Below, piece by piece: positions 34,767 to 48,654 of a stretch of DNA of 64,000 nucleotides (positions within the stretch are counted from its first letter, which is position 1; each line of letters begins with the position of its first letter). The stretch is from Trichopria drosophilae. Lineage: Eukaryota > Arthropoda > Insecta > Hymenoptera > Diapriidae. The stretch spans positions 208,442,001-208,506,000 of the forward strand of contig CM059583.1 of NCBI GenBank assembly GCA_030407085.1, in the 5' to 3' direction. A program made the translations under genes and the position numbers. Under the pieces are notes generated by a model. That model did no database searches, had not been told where the DNA came from, and worked only from the letters and a program-made list of their open reading frames with translations.

Positions 34767-37215
34767 TGTTTATAACTAGATATTTTGTGTACGCTCGTTT
34801 TTATTACAAATGTTTGCTGTATAAGGAGGCGTTAAACAATGACAAATTCTTTCTTCTATATTTCGCTATATATCGTAGTAAATGTTACCGACATCGGCAA
34901 GTTGTCTTCCAATTTTATGAATCTTTTATGCGTTCATTGCAATTTTATTAGAAAAGGTGGTGTGTTTTATATTTACTACTCATCGAAATATCGTAAAGCA
35001 GCCGCCCAAAGAACTAAAGTACGATAAATGTGATTCAGTAACATTTTGCGAGGTAAATATTCCTGATGTCAATGATTTCGAACCTATAATTTGAAATCAT
35101 TCTCAACATTTCAATGACAAGCAATTTCTAACGTCATCGAGAATTCAGGGAAAAAACCAGTCGGGAAAACCAAAATTGATTTAAATTATATCAGATCCTA
35201 AACCATTATCCCTCACTCAAAACTGTCCTGTAATTCATATCAAATTTTTAAACATACTACTACTGATGTAATGAAGAAAAGAACTGTCATAAAAGTACCC
35301 AATTGCTAAAATTATTCGATTTGGCGAATTAACCTCAAATCTTGTACTCTGGCACTCTTATATTTCGCGTTCTCTATTTCTTTTCACGAATTTCCTACTC
35401 GTAATATCAGAATTCGACGCAATTCCAATGCTAAATTTTATTATCTGCAATGTATATTTTTGTTCTTGAACTGTATCGATCGCTACTTCAAATTTATGTA
35501 ATGTTCGAATTGAAAAAACTCTTGGAAAATGTATGCGGAATTTAAAATGAAATTGTGATGTAATATCATAATATACTACTGGTACGAAAGTGTTTTATCT
35601 GAGGATGAGAGATTTGTCAGGGCGAGCTGATGGGCGAGTTTGGCAATCACATCCCAGAAGAATGCACGTTCGCATGTGTGGCAAACGATATGTAGTAACA
35701 AAGTAACGATGGAGAGAAAAGCGCACTAAAGTTTATAAACAAAAAATTATACAATTTATTAATACATTCGAAAAAATGGAAAAAAAATTGTTCATTTTCT
35801 GAATCTTTTGTAACTCGCTCTTTGGTTTTTGCGAACATTTTAAAGAAAGCTTCATTAAACATAGATAAATATGAGGAGAAAACTTACTCAAGTGTATTGG
35901 ACAAAAAGAATATTTATTGATCTGTCAGTGAAAGTTTCGTTGTAACCAAAAAATTTACCTTTGTCACGGAAAAGAAGGAAATAAATTAAATTGTCTACAT
36001 AAAGTTCGCAAAAAAGGTGTCATATATTAAACATTAATATTTAATACATTAAAAAAATTAATCTTGAATTAAGACCAATAATTAGCTACTTTAAAGATGC
36101 AGTAAATAGTAGCCTTGTTCTACTGAAAATTCTTCAAAACTCATAAAATTAGCTTACCATACGACTCAAATGTAGTACCAAAAATTAGATATTGTTCAGA
36201 ATTTGGGTTTAAATCAAGCCGGTTAAGAGTTTTAGATTAAGAGATTATTTAGACTAAAATGGAACTTCCATAGATTGGTAAACAATGCATTGCACAATAA
36301 AAACAGAACACAATGAAATGTATTATTTTAACGTATGAAATATTTTATTATTGCTACAAAAAATTATTTGTATTAGTAAGTATTTATTGGATGGATGGGA
36401 TTTTTTATTAATGTAATTAACGCAATAACATTTTCATAATAATAAAATACATTTTCTCCGTTGAAAGAATACATTTCATTGTGTCTATCGGGTGCGCGTT
36501 TCATCGTTTCAATGAATCTTTTCTCAGTGTATTAAATTAGTATGCGTTCTATACCTAAATGAAAGAGAAAACATATCTTCTAATTGATTAAACCGGATAC
36601 TGGAAAAAAATGAAATATACATAAAGGGGAATTTAGTTTAAATTTATTTCATCACGAGAAAAAATGATGAGCTCCCAACGAAGTTGCTACAGTCTTTAAT
36701 TTGAAACATCAACGATTACAACAATAATTTAATTTCTATAATATTGTCATACGAGGCACAACCTTACATAAAAGAATTCGTAAAACTTTTCGTGTGATTG
36801 TATGTGATAAAAAAACTGCTCAGAAACATCATCGTGTTGTTATTGAACCTGCTTTGTCTCATAATGCCGTCATTGTTTATGTTGTTTACTTTATTGGGTG
36901 TGTTGTAGTCATGATCGTCTGGTTTTAAGCTGTTAATAAGCAGCACTTCCAATCTTAAAATGAGAAATGATAACGCCTTCTTTCAACTTTCAAAACAGTA
37001 AGAATTTTTTTCAAGACCGTATTCTGACTTAATGTCTTAATTTAAGGCAATTTTTAAAAGAAGTCTATCCTCGCTGTAAGACTAATTTTTTTCAGTGCAC
37101 ATAGCCTCCGTAATCGTTGCACATAAACGATCGATGGTCAACGCATATCGAGCCTAAGTAATAAGGACATTTAACGAGTTTAAACTGCTACTAACTCTCG
37201 TACTTGCCAATTTTT

Positions 37216-40200
37216 TAATTACTGGAAAGATACAAGCGAACAAAGCCTATCTATATACATAAACTGCAAAATCCGGATTCTTCAGTGATTTTACTGAAGT
37301 ATAATATTTCAGTATTAAATTAATTCGAACGAAACTAAACTCGTCATTAAAAAATAAATTTACACATATGATGTACATTGTTTATATATTTATTTGTGTT
37401 TTACTTAACATAAACATTTCTAATGTAATATGCCTAAATTTCATGAATACTGACGTTAAAAGTACTTGTATTCACGGTGGAAAACTTTCATTTACCTAAT
37501 CAACATTAAGAAGTGCAAAACACTTAATATTTACTAAAATTTTTCTAACAATGTAGTGCTGAATTGTCTACGCCTTTCTCATTTAGGTATTTTTATCTTT
37601 CAATAAACGATTTATTCCTATGCAGGACTATATAGTGTTTGTGAAATAATGACGGAAGTGTGACGTTCGGAATGAAATTTTGTAAAGAAATAAATTCATC
37701 ATGAACAAGAAGAATCCGTCAGACTACATACTGTGTACAGATTAAGGCTCTAATAATTTTCAAATTGTAATAAAAATTTTAGAAATAATCTGTAACTAAT
37801 TTCATAGCAATTTTGTATTTTACTTTCTACAACCAAAACTTCGTTCATTAAAAATAATTCAACAAATTATTTCTAAATAGTTCCCAGTACTATGCATTGT
37901 GCAAATAACCCGAAATCCCAACTAGCAAAATATTAATGAATCTAAATGGGAGTTTCTTCGAAGAAAGATTGTATTATGTGGGAGTCAAAAACGCGAAATT
38001 GATATAATGACACTGTTCAATTAAAATAAAGCAGCGTTCCCACGGCTAATCAATATTCAACGCATAATTGGGCCTATTTTTATGAAAGAAATACAAGGTA
38101 GGGCGGAGTTCGCATTGTATACCGACGAGGTATATAGTATTCCGATTAAAGTCATTTGGTCGTCTCACTGGTCGTCCTTGATACCAATCTCTTAATGAGA
38201 ATCTCGGGTTACTACCGCTTTTATTTAAATTTATGTTTTCTTTCCATCTCACTTCATGTGAAAATGTGACCTTTTCAATATCTTAGAGTAAAAAATAAAA
38301 AATATATTGTTTATTACAATAAATTTTTAAAATATAGTCGCTATCCAATGAATGCATATATATGCAATATTATATCAAACCCGGATCTTAGTCGTTGCTG
38401 ATGTTCTTTAGGGAAACATTTGTCATAATCGTTATGCATTATTAAATCTCTCATGCAGCTGTTTATTTTCATCGAGAATTATGTTGTAATTACATGGTCA
38501 AATCTATAAATTGGATGTTGCAGTTTGATCCGACACCGATAAAATGAATTACAGTAAAATAAGAATTAATCTTAGGATCGAATATGTTCGATGCACGTGA
38601 GTAACGACGCACTTTATATTTTAATGTATTTTATGATGAATTTTGTAAGAATTAAATTAAAGTACATTGTAAATAAGTATCATATTTTATAAATCGGAAA
38701 TTAATTTAATATACTCGAAGTTGAGGTAACATCCACGAAGTTATGTTTATATCAAGAAAATGTATTTATTGCGTATACATGTAGATTTTAAACTTTTATG
38801 AAATTTAAAATCGTAATTAATTTATTATTTAACGTTCAGGGTATTCGGAAATTTATAATATTTATTTTATAGTTTGCATACAGATTGAAGCAGGGGGCTT
38901 AACAACAAAAATCTTAAATCGCAATGATACATAAAATAATTGTTTTTGATAAATTAAATATTGCTAGATCTCATCATGTTGCTAATGCATTTCTTATAAA
39001 AAGGAGTATGGTAAACAGGACAGTAGTCGGACACCTTAAAGTAGTCGATATTACTTTATATTAAGACATAGATTAAGTCTTAATAAGAATGTAGTTAATG
39101 GAGAAATATTAATTTTTAAAGGTTTTATAATATTTTGAAAAGTGACCCATAACTGTCTGCTTCACGTGGTGGAACACACTTTTTTATTGTGTAAAAAAGA
39201 CTTTTTAGAGATTATTAGTCGCATTTTATCTTGAGACAACTTCCCTGACCAATAAGCTTTTATTACAATGAAGAAAACAAGGTTTATTGCACGTTTGTTG
39301 TTGTCATTATTTTTAATGTATAGATGCTAATACGAGATAACCTCTGAGATAAATTTTCCATTTTTAAATTTTGTTTACAATGTTAACCACTACTCACTGC
39401 CACTTTATAAAGTCAAATTCACTGAATTAAGAACCTTAAGTGACAAATAACTGTATTGTTTGGTCTATATAAAGTTGCTTTATTATACTTATGTACATTA
39501 ATACATTAATAAGAGGAGAAATAAGATTACGAAGTAAGTGTTGACCTTAAATTTCATAGGAAGCTGCACGCAAATCAGATTTATAATAGTATATTATGTA
39601 ACTAGGACGTAATTAGCGATTTACTCGCTTCACTCGTGCGATGAACTTTGCATTCGTATACTCGTAGATCGATTTTCCCGTGTTGCATATGATATTTTCG
39701 AATACGGCAGGCGTAGGGCTCGATAGTTTGCGCCCGAAGATTTCACGGTAGGGCGCAAAATCGAGTTCTACTCCCGGAGTGTTACAAAATTCATTTAAAA
39801 AAATTATTATCAAAATGGATTAAGTAAAATTAAAAAGCAGTCCAATTATGGACATAAAGAGCTGATTGTGAGCAATCTGATAGGAGTCGTGACACTTAGA
39901 ACTCAGATAATTAGAGAGTAATTGTAACTCGCGTCGGAGGTAAGGTATTGTTTCATGGCGATAATTATCAGAAATTGTGAAGCACGGATGGAAATGAGCC
40001 AGTCCTCTTTGACAATGAACGTTCGTGTAAGGTTTCATCATCGTGTTCCTTCTTGAACCTGAGTCGCGGGTCTTTGTCGGCGTAAAGCGCAAGGTCGTAT
40101 CCTTAAAGGGTCCTGCTCGTTGTGCGACATACCCAGATCGCGTTTTGAATCCACGGAGAGTAAAAGGCAGCATTGCTTCGAGCACAGACAGAAAACGCGA

Positions 40201-42470
40201 GTTCACAGTTCCGAGAAACGAGGGCGATCTTATCAATTAAGGGAGTACACGTTTCGACTCGTCGGCATTTTTAATCGCGATTTTATTGTCCATTTTGCAA
40301 ATGAAGGCTGTGAAGAATTTAACTGGCTATAGCCACGACTTTTCTCGCCAATGCGATCTTTCACTCCGGCAAATAAAAATAATTGTTATTCAGGTTACTT
40401 GAAACGCGGAATGAATATAGGCATGTAGTCAACATGCAATGTTAGTAAAACGCGAATTTAAAATAATTTACCATATCATTTCGGAGTCTTTTAGAATCTT
40501 TTTATACATTTTACGTCCTACGTACATCTTTCGTAGTTGTTTCCATTCGCTAAATATCATTCAGTAAATTTTATTGTATTATTTCGTGCGTCTTCTAATT
40601 GCATACTAAGGCAGGTTCTGCATAAATTTGCATAAACCATTGTGCTTAATGTTATTTATTACAGTTTTTTGGAGGACGATACGAGCAAAGATCAAGGTCG
40701 CGCAAACATCTTCATGCACTCAAAAAGTCGTCGACACTAATTCTTACTGCTTTACACACAAATAAAATACGTAACGTGGGTAGAAGCTTATTCATGCCTC
40801 GTTTGTTTGATAAGAGGAGAATAAGTCATTCCATGTCCATTTTTGGTATACTATCCGATGACCTAGACATTATAATTTTTAGAAAAATGCCTTGCGTTCA
40901 TGAAAACGCCTCTTATAATGTTTGACACAGTCGCCAATAATCGATCAATAAAAACGTTAATATTGGATTCATTGATATAAAAAAATGTTAAATGTGACGT
41001 ATAATTTTCATTAGCCACATCTGCTACAATCGACGTGCATCCACTTTCACAGACAGTAATTAGTAAGCGGAATATCGTATTCACTGACCTCAAATTACAG
41101 ACACAACGGCAATCAATGTTCCGTTATAAGTTTCGTGTCTGTCATACAACTTCGAAGGTCGAAAAGTTTCATGTCACATATTTCACTCTTTAACACTTGA
41201 CAATCGTTAACATCGATAAGTTTTTATTTAAACTTTTTGCCTAATTATCAATTGTCATATTTTATGAATGTTTATAGAACGTTTCATTAATATCCAGGAT
41301 TGAATATAATATTTTATAGATACCTTTATTGCTTTAATACTTGACTATTTTACAATTTTAAATTTGGCCCAACTATTATTATGACGTATGACACCACAGA
41401 TGCATAAAAACAATGCATAAACTACTCTGATTATTACGTAAATAAAGAAAAACAAAAATGATGACAGATAATATATTACTGTACAATTTTGTATATAAAA
41501 AAAATATAAAAATGGTAGCAACTCTCATGGAAATATAAATCGTAAACATACATTTATAAAAGATTATACATTTTAAAGCGTCGTAAATAAAAAAAGTTGA
41601 ACGTTTAAAGACTTAAATGAATTCTTAATTTATTACATAAACACAATTCATAATATAAGGCCTTAAAATGATGCAATTAAAACGACAGCAGCCGGCTGAG
41701 ACTGAAATAAAAGCAAAGCGCTAAAGACCATTAGTCTTTAAATGTTAATTTCGTGTTAAATTATTCGTTCCTATACTCCCGCGCATTTCTCATAAACATG
41801 TGCAATATTCATGTGCGGTATTTCGTATTCAAGTTTATCGGGCAGGCTTTGCAGGACGTATGACTTTCGTTCGGAATTCCAATTTATTCTTCGAGACATA
41901 GCCCAAGATTGTGTAAGCATAAATCATACTTTTGCCCCGGGCCAAAGTGGCCGGCGCCCTGGGACCCAAGGAAATCGCACCACAATCCGACCTTCCAAAA
42001 TAAGGATCTACGTATTTTTCATAATTTGACATTCAGAAATCTGGACATTCTTTACGATTATTACACAAGATATGCTGGTCAATCTAATACAATGTCTGTC
42101 ATAACACCGGAAACTCGACTTCATTCATTGATCAAGCCGTCAATATTATACAAGAGTACGAAAATGTTCAATTGAATGCTTTTTTTTCAAATAACTGACA
42201 GCTATATTCATTTTATATAATGTTCTAAATACTTGACATTATAGAATTACATATATAGTACATTTTGAATTAATTAATTTTTTCGATCGATGTATTGCTT
42301 TGTTCAAGTACGAAGATAAGAATAAAGAATTACTGACTCTATGTCAAGAGACGCGCTTAAATAAGGATAACATACAATCTTTATAAACCTTGTATAAAAA
42401 ATGAATTTTGTATGTAAAAAAATTGTTTAATTTTTCATCCTATAGATATAATTATTGCCTTAGTTTGAAT
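37216..42470. other. Intergenic DNA with GC-elevated patches
   Basis: I can establish no gene here. Patches of visibly higher GC and complexity occur at about 38040-38270, 39600-40380, 40660-41130 and 41690-42130 within AT-rich DNA. The longest open frame (39820-40236, minus, 138 codons) has no recognisable domain. These patches could be conserved non-coding elements, enhancers or unrecognised exons. Confidence 0.4.
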
Positions 42471-42474
42471 AACA

Positions 42475-43145
42475 CTACTCGGGCAGTTTTCGAGGTCACT
42501 GATGAATCTTGTGTTAGTTCAAAATGGCGGATCCAATATGGCGGACGCAATCATTAAAAAAAATGACTATATTCCCTTGACACCCTTTTTCGGGTTCGCT
42601 GATTACGAAACTTGGGTTAAATACACATTTAAAATGGTTGACGGATGAAATGATTGAAAAATGATTGATTCCTGAAAAGTTTGTTCCTGATCTCTGATCA
42701 AATGAATTTTATGAAATTCAAAGTAGCAAAACGAAATGCTAAGCTAAAACAAAAAAGGTCTCTTTCGTGTTTTCGAAAGTTCGAAAGTACTTCATTCAAT
42801 TCTATTCCAGTGTGCCATACTGAAGAAATTTTTTATTTGTTAAATAAAAATGATTTAATTCTTGATTGGAATTTAAATTAATGGCAACAATTTATTGAAA
42901 TAATTTTTAAAACCGAGAAATTACCATTTGATAAAAATTCATAATAATAGTTAGCGATACAAGTGCGCCGTATAAATTTTTTTAAAACTAATACCGAGTT
43001 CATAATCAGCGATCTCGAGAACCCCCCAGACATGTGCCTCAAGCAAATTAGATAATTTTTCAATAATTCATCCGCCATATTCAATTTTTAAAAACTGACA
43101 ACGTTTGCGACCACGAAAATCAGCGATTAACGTGTTTCAAGGGAG
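42475..43145. repeat. Fold-back-like repeat, copy 2
   Basis: This is a diverged relative of 15937-16955. Forward units are around 42480-42560 (TTCAAAATGGCGGATCCAAT) and 42590-42640 (TTCGCTGATTACGAAAC), with an inverted unit at about 43000-43140 (AATCAGCGATCTCGAGAACC). It shows the same arrangement of two forward units and one inverted downstream. Confidence 0.5.
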
Positions 43146-46100
43146 TTTATAATTTATTTATACAAAAATCTATAATGGCATTTGAAGTCTGTTTTCCTGA
43201 CAATTCAAATATATATTTTGTACTACAGTTTATAATGCGGCAAAAAAAGTAATTCAATTCTAGAAAATCAAAATTGATATCTTTTTGCCATTTCCTCTTT
43301 AGAGGTTATTTAAATATAGACTGACCATTAGGTATATCTTGACAAAGGATTCTACTAGAATACAGAAAAAAGGTCACAGTTTTGATGAAAATAACATTTA
43401 CACCACATAAACTTATGATCATTATACTTCTTATTAATTTTGAATACTTTTTGTGAATAATACCATGAACAAGGCATTTCTTCTTTTTGATAGAATCACC
43501 CATATATTAAATATAAAATTATCGGGAGGTAATAAAAATTTGTTAAAATAGAAGAATATATGCTGTGGGTACAAAATAAAATTATATAATATACATATAT
43601 TAGGGATGAAAAAAGATTGCTTTCTGAAAACCTTGTTAACATTTTCAAAAACAAAAACGTAAGATTAGTTTCCCCCCTTCAAAACCAATATAGCATAAAT
43701 TAAACCTTGAAATGGCAAAATTACTGATTAAAAACAAAGTAAAATTATATACAAAATTCCTTGTCTTCATTGCAATAAATTATTCTACAGACTTGCAAAA
43801 CTCGTAAAACAAGATGAAATGAACATAAGAGAAACATTTTGCCAAAATCAGTTTACTGGTCTGCAACATACCACAAATTATAAACTGGATATGATTTCGA
43901 TTAACAAAACACCAAAATCCTTTGGTGCAAAAGAAAAAAACTGGTAAAAAGAGGTCACCTTCAAAATTATTTAAGTATAAAAGACAATAACAGATAACAG
44001 CTCTGTTAACATAAGATTGGAAGCTTTAGAACTACAGGGAAATAGTATCCTATTCTGTAAACGTTTTTTTTTTTAAATTTTCATCATTTCTTCATACGGT
44101 TCTTGTTTAGTACTAATTCACTATAGTAATCAGTAAAACACATACACAAATAAAAATTCGGCGATTTATATAAATACGAACCAATTTGCACTGAATCTTT
44201 TTGAAGAGAGAGGACATTGATATATTTTTCTATTTATATGTATATTTAATTGTGCATATAGTTCTTAAACAATTACATACATGAACGTAATTTCTGAAAT
44301 TTCTTCACACCAAAGCATTTTTGACGACAATTACTACAAATTTTGTTCTGACCATTACATTGTTCGGTTTACTATTCCCCGATCGTTAAACGGACACTAC
44401 ATAACCTCAAATCTACCTCGATTATACAGTTTAATAATAATTTTAAATATTCGTGAAAGTAACACAGACGTAATAAAATTAACAAAAATAACCTCTTCTT
44501 ATAGTCAAAATATTTATTGTATGGTATATTTTGCAATATTCTCAATTGTAAAAGTATAACGTACAAACAAAGGCAACTTTTGAAGTTGTTAATTTTACTA
44601 TATCATTAGATGTTACAACCATTTCAACCTTTTTTCTGTTATACTATTAACCATTTTCTTGTATCTCTGTACTTAAAAGCCACATTAAAATGTTGCTAAT
44701 GCAATGATAATTGATGACAATACAATTTTTTCATCATTATTATATATGTATTACATGTCGTTCGTATTTTGGTCCATGAACTATTGTTGCAATACACGTG
44801 ACTTACTATCTGCGAATTGTGATTCTTTTATGTTACGGCTTATGACTGATGATATCTTGATTGCTGAAGATGTATTATTAATAAAAAATATTGACTCCGT
44901 ACAATCCTGAAAACCCTGAGGTAGTTTTATTTTTTTTTAGATACATTTTTATTAAAAAATTAGTGTTCCTCCAAATTTACTTGAAAATTAAATATACATA
45001 CATTGCACAATAAAAAATGGTTGATTCTTTTAGGCTCAATTTAGTGTCAACTCACAACTTAATATGTACGTTTAAGAAATCATAATTTCAAAAGGAACAT
45101 AAAAGCATGCGAATAATGGCGCAATTTAAAATATTGTCCAAAAAATTGTATATTAATTAGGAGAAATAAGAAAATTGTCGTAAAAAATACTGATCATTCC
45201 TAAAAATTTTTGTAAATTGTAAGGAGTTTTTTAAGGAGAATTAGATTCTAATAAAATTTATATTCGAGTCGAAACTGATTATTACAAAATCTTAACAAAT
45301 TAGTAATAACACGATCTATGTCTATAACATGATCTAAATGTACTTTTTCGTGAGGAACTAAACTGAATTTTAATTAGTGAAGTACAAGGATGAAAGTTCA
45401 TAAATAATCTCTTTGATAAATAACAATGAAAACCATCAATTGCAAAGGATATTGGGCAACTGTAAAAAGTATCTCAAATATTAAAACTAGTAAAACGACA
45501 GAGTTATTATATTAGTTTTATATTATATTAGTATCATTATTTTTATCACGTACTAAGTAAACTTGAAAATATATCTATTAAATTGAAAAAAGCATTGCCG
45601 AAATATTAGGTTCTTAAAGATGAATGCCAATTTTATGAGGTGACCTGAAGTTGAGATTTTGAAATAAATGTAAAATTTTTTTCTAGTTGACATGATTTTA
45701 TGGTAGCAAATTAAATATTTATGGGTCAATCAGGAAAACAGTGATTGTCGCACCGTGACTTGTCCTTTAAAGAATTGAATTAAGTAATAAACTTTTTCGT
45801 CAATAAAGTCGTTTATTTTTATTTTTATTGCTATTACTATTATTAGTCCCTGTCGATGTTGTATTGACTAAAATAAAAAATGGTCAATAAAAAAATAAAG
45901 AATTTTTATTTCAGGAATAGGTCCATTTTATGCACCTTGTTTGAAGTTTTTTTTATCACTTTTCATGATACTTAATTTTTTTAAACCGTTCACTTAATTA
46001 TTAAGAATGAACTATGTGTAACTTTTCGTAGACGTTTATTTGACATGCAAAACATGTGACAAAAATATACTAGTCTATTTCACAAGTACGAATTTTGCGT

Positions 46101-46190
46101 AAATACGTGAAATCTAGTATGTACAATTTGCATCCAATTAAAATAATAGTCTTCGTACGAACTAAAAACATGGGAGCTAAAAAGCCCTAA
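43146..46190. other. AT-rich intergenic DNA
   Basis: I see no gene, RNA or element termini that I can support. Open frames here are short and AT-biased, as expected by chance. Confidence 0.5.
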
Positions 46191-46199
46191 AAGCATCAT

Positions 46200-46540
46200 T
46201 AATCAACGTCTGAGGCCGCATTTAGACATTGTAATGACGAATGACCTGTGAAAAAGGTTGTTTTCTTTGCTCTTTGTCGTGTTTCGGTGCGATGGGGAAC
46301 ATACTATTCGGTGAATGTTACATAATCGGCCAATTTCCATCGGACACACATACGCGGATCGAATCATTACGACAATGTGGCCCAGTTTTGCTTGCCGGAC
46401 ATACGCCTGGTGAAAGCACCTGGCAAACACGTTGTTCGTGTAAGTATTGTAAAACGATGTTTCCTTGAGAAATACCTAATTTCTGAAAATTGGTATTCTT
46501 GGTATCGTCCACTTTTTTAGCTATTGCCGCACCTTCTCCA
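46200..46540. other. GC-elevated island
   Basis: A compact block with frequent CG dinucleotides sits in AT-rich surroundings. Overlapping frames on both strands reach only 64-75 codons and show no domain. The function is unknown; a regulatory element is possible. Confidence 0.35.
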
Positions 46541-46879
46541 TTATATTACTTACAAGAATAGTTAGTAGCGATAGTAACAAATAATATGTCAATTAAGCTT
46601 GAATTCTGATTATTAATCACACTGAGCAATAAGTGTAGTCATATTGAATAAATATAAGCGGTTAACATCTCCGCTCCAGTATAACTATATTGTTTCCAGA
46701 TTACATCTTTTGTGCTGATGATATAACTTAATATTCTTATCGTATTAACTGACCAAACTAAAAGTGGAGTCTGCCAGATTATTTATGGAAGACACGAAGG
46801 GTCGTATGTGGTTGCACATTCAGCGCTTAATTTATAATAACACAGGCAGACAAATTTTAGAACCAAGAATCAGGGCATA

Positions 46880-47460
46880 CTTTTCCGAAGGTATTTGACG
46901 CGCTGAATTCGAATCCGACCTCAGAATAGCCACTATACGTCAGATTTTTGAGATATTTTAACCTAAAAGTGCAAAAAGTACGTTCTTTGGGTACATTTGA
47001 GGTGCTGTAACGTCAAGACAGATTTTTTTTCAAAACGATCGTCACGGTATCTCAAAGTACTGTTTTGTCCTTCAACATCCGTTGTCAAATTTAGAAAAAT
47101 CATTAGTGGTTACTGAGATACCATCTGTTGAAGTTTCTGAGTTTGGCGAATTCGGCGATATTCAGAAACTGAGGAGAATCAGATAAAGCTTCAAAAATAG
47201 AAAGAAATTAACCACAAATACCTAAATTTCTAATGGCTCTTGAGATGTTCGGTGTTGCTGAGTAGGAATTTTAAATCAGAATAACAAAATACAAAATGTT
47301 GGACTCAATATAGCTGACAGCTTTTGTAAAAATCGACCTAATTCACTTCAAACTTATTACTCAGGGGGTTTCAAGGTTGCTGAATACGAAACTAACACCA
47401 AAATTGCATAATTTTAAGACCCTGATTATTAAAAACCAAGTTTTATGATCTTATAAGATT
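46880..47460. repeat. Fold-back-like repeat family, copy 3 (degenerate)
   Basis: Segments such as CGCTGAATTCGAATCCGACC (near 46900) and GGTTGCTGAATACGAAAC (near 47370) belong to the family at 15937 and 42475 but are strongly diverged. Confidence 0.4.
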
Positions 47461-47539
47461 CGACAACAAACGCCCAAAAAGTATTTTTGATTTATCTATT
47501 TTTCTGGTGTGGAGTAGTATTATTGTTTATTCCATGAGT

Positions 47540-48420
47540 ATAAATGCTAGTGACCGATTTAAAACCTTTGAGCGACAACTCCAGAGGGCAAAATATCGGT
47601 ATGGTCGGTGCGGTTCCAGGGCGTAGACAGTATTGCGAAAAGAGGATTTCGTGTGAGGCGCGTATCGGGTTAATAATAAAGCGTGTTACCAGTACTTTGA
47701 TGCTAAAAGGCGTTTAACGATCTTGAGAACGGGAAAATCGATCAAAAACGGTCGAGACCGGGCGCAAATTACTTGGCCCATTAGGAGATAAAGCACCCAC
47801 GCGATAATGGGTTACCTTCGCTTTCAACATGTGTTTCGAGCTGTCCTTAAATTAATCAAATTCTCCGTTTAAGAGCAAGAAACGCCAAGGCCGTGGCCGG
47901 ACACGGAGCCTCGTTACTTTCGAATTTCAAACATGCGAGCTCAAGGGGCTAAAAATCTCCAAGAATTATACGCGAGGAAAGGATGATAAAGTAACGCGAC
48001 CAGCGGAAGAACGCGCACAGGATTCTTTCGGATGATGCATTTTAATGGTAGCCCTGCGGGCAAAACAAATCTGGCCACTATCCGGACATCGGATTCCTCA
48101 TTGTTTTTTGTTTTCTTCCGGCGTCTCGTTGCGTTCCTCCATCGAGATCCTCGGACACGGTCCTTTACCAGCCTCTCTGCATATGTACATACGGCCAGGA
48201 CTGGTACAGGGTATAAGATTGCGCGGGAAATTAACTCGAACCAAGCTCGTTTCTCCACTGCGACGCGATATCCTTCATCGTGTCCCTGACTTTCAGCTGA
48301 ATCTGTTGTATGTTCCTGAGGAAAAACCGAGCTAAATGACCGCGTGAGTTCGAGTTCACGATGTCTGTCCGTTACGCGAATCAATTACTGCAAATGAAAC
48401 TTGTTGTAATCGACCGGATC
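47540..48420. other. GC-elevated island
   Basis: This is the most GC-rich non-genic stretch of the window, with many CG dinucleotides. Frames are open on both strands (147 codons minus at 47941-48384; 85-96 codons plus), but none shows a recognisable domain or splice context. It could be a regulatory region, an untranslated exon of a distant gene, or an old insertion. Confidence 0.4.
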
Positions 48421-48654
48421 TAAGTTGGAATCAAAACAAATCCTTAATCTATAAATATTTATATATAGATTTTTTTAATGACCATTTAAAACAACTGGAA
48501 ATAAAACCTGATAAAAAGTCAAAGTATACCCAAAATACACATTCTGTTGCTGATCGTTAATTTCGTGACTTCTCGGTATAAAAAAATTACGTCAATCTGA
48601 AAATGTCTGTTCGTATAATATGTTATTGATTAGGGCATTTCGATTTTAGGATAG

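Larger units (their letters stand above)
32781..37215 (+). repeat. Tandem unit C (contains CPR-6, partial)
   Basis: The unit starts with the same block as units A and B, and its first 620 bp are nearly identical to 22036-22660. It contains CPR-6 and a more diverged 3' flank (for example 36000-36540 against 18370-18860, and 36960-37200 against 19470-19690). Similarity stops near 37215, where units A and B continue into the non-LTR and PLE mosaic, so unit C never had it or lost it. Confidence 0.7.

Noticed and set aside
39820..40236. 138-codon minus-strand frame in a GC-raised patch
   Set aside because: Open frames are expected by chance at higher GC. Frames are open on the other strand too, and no motif is visible.
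47941..48384. 147-codon minus-strand frame
   Set aside because: Overlaps plus-strand frames of similar length and shows no domain. Treated as a GC island.
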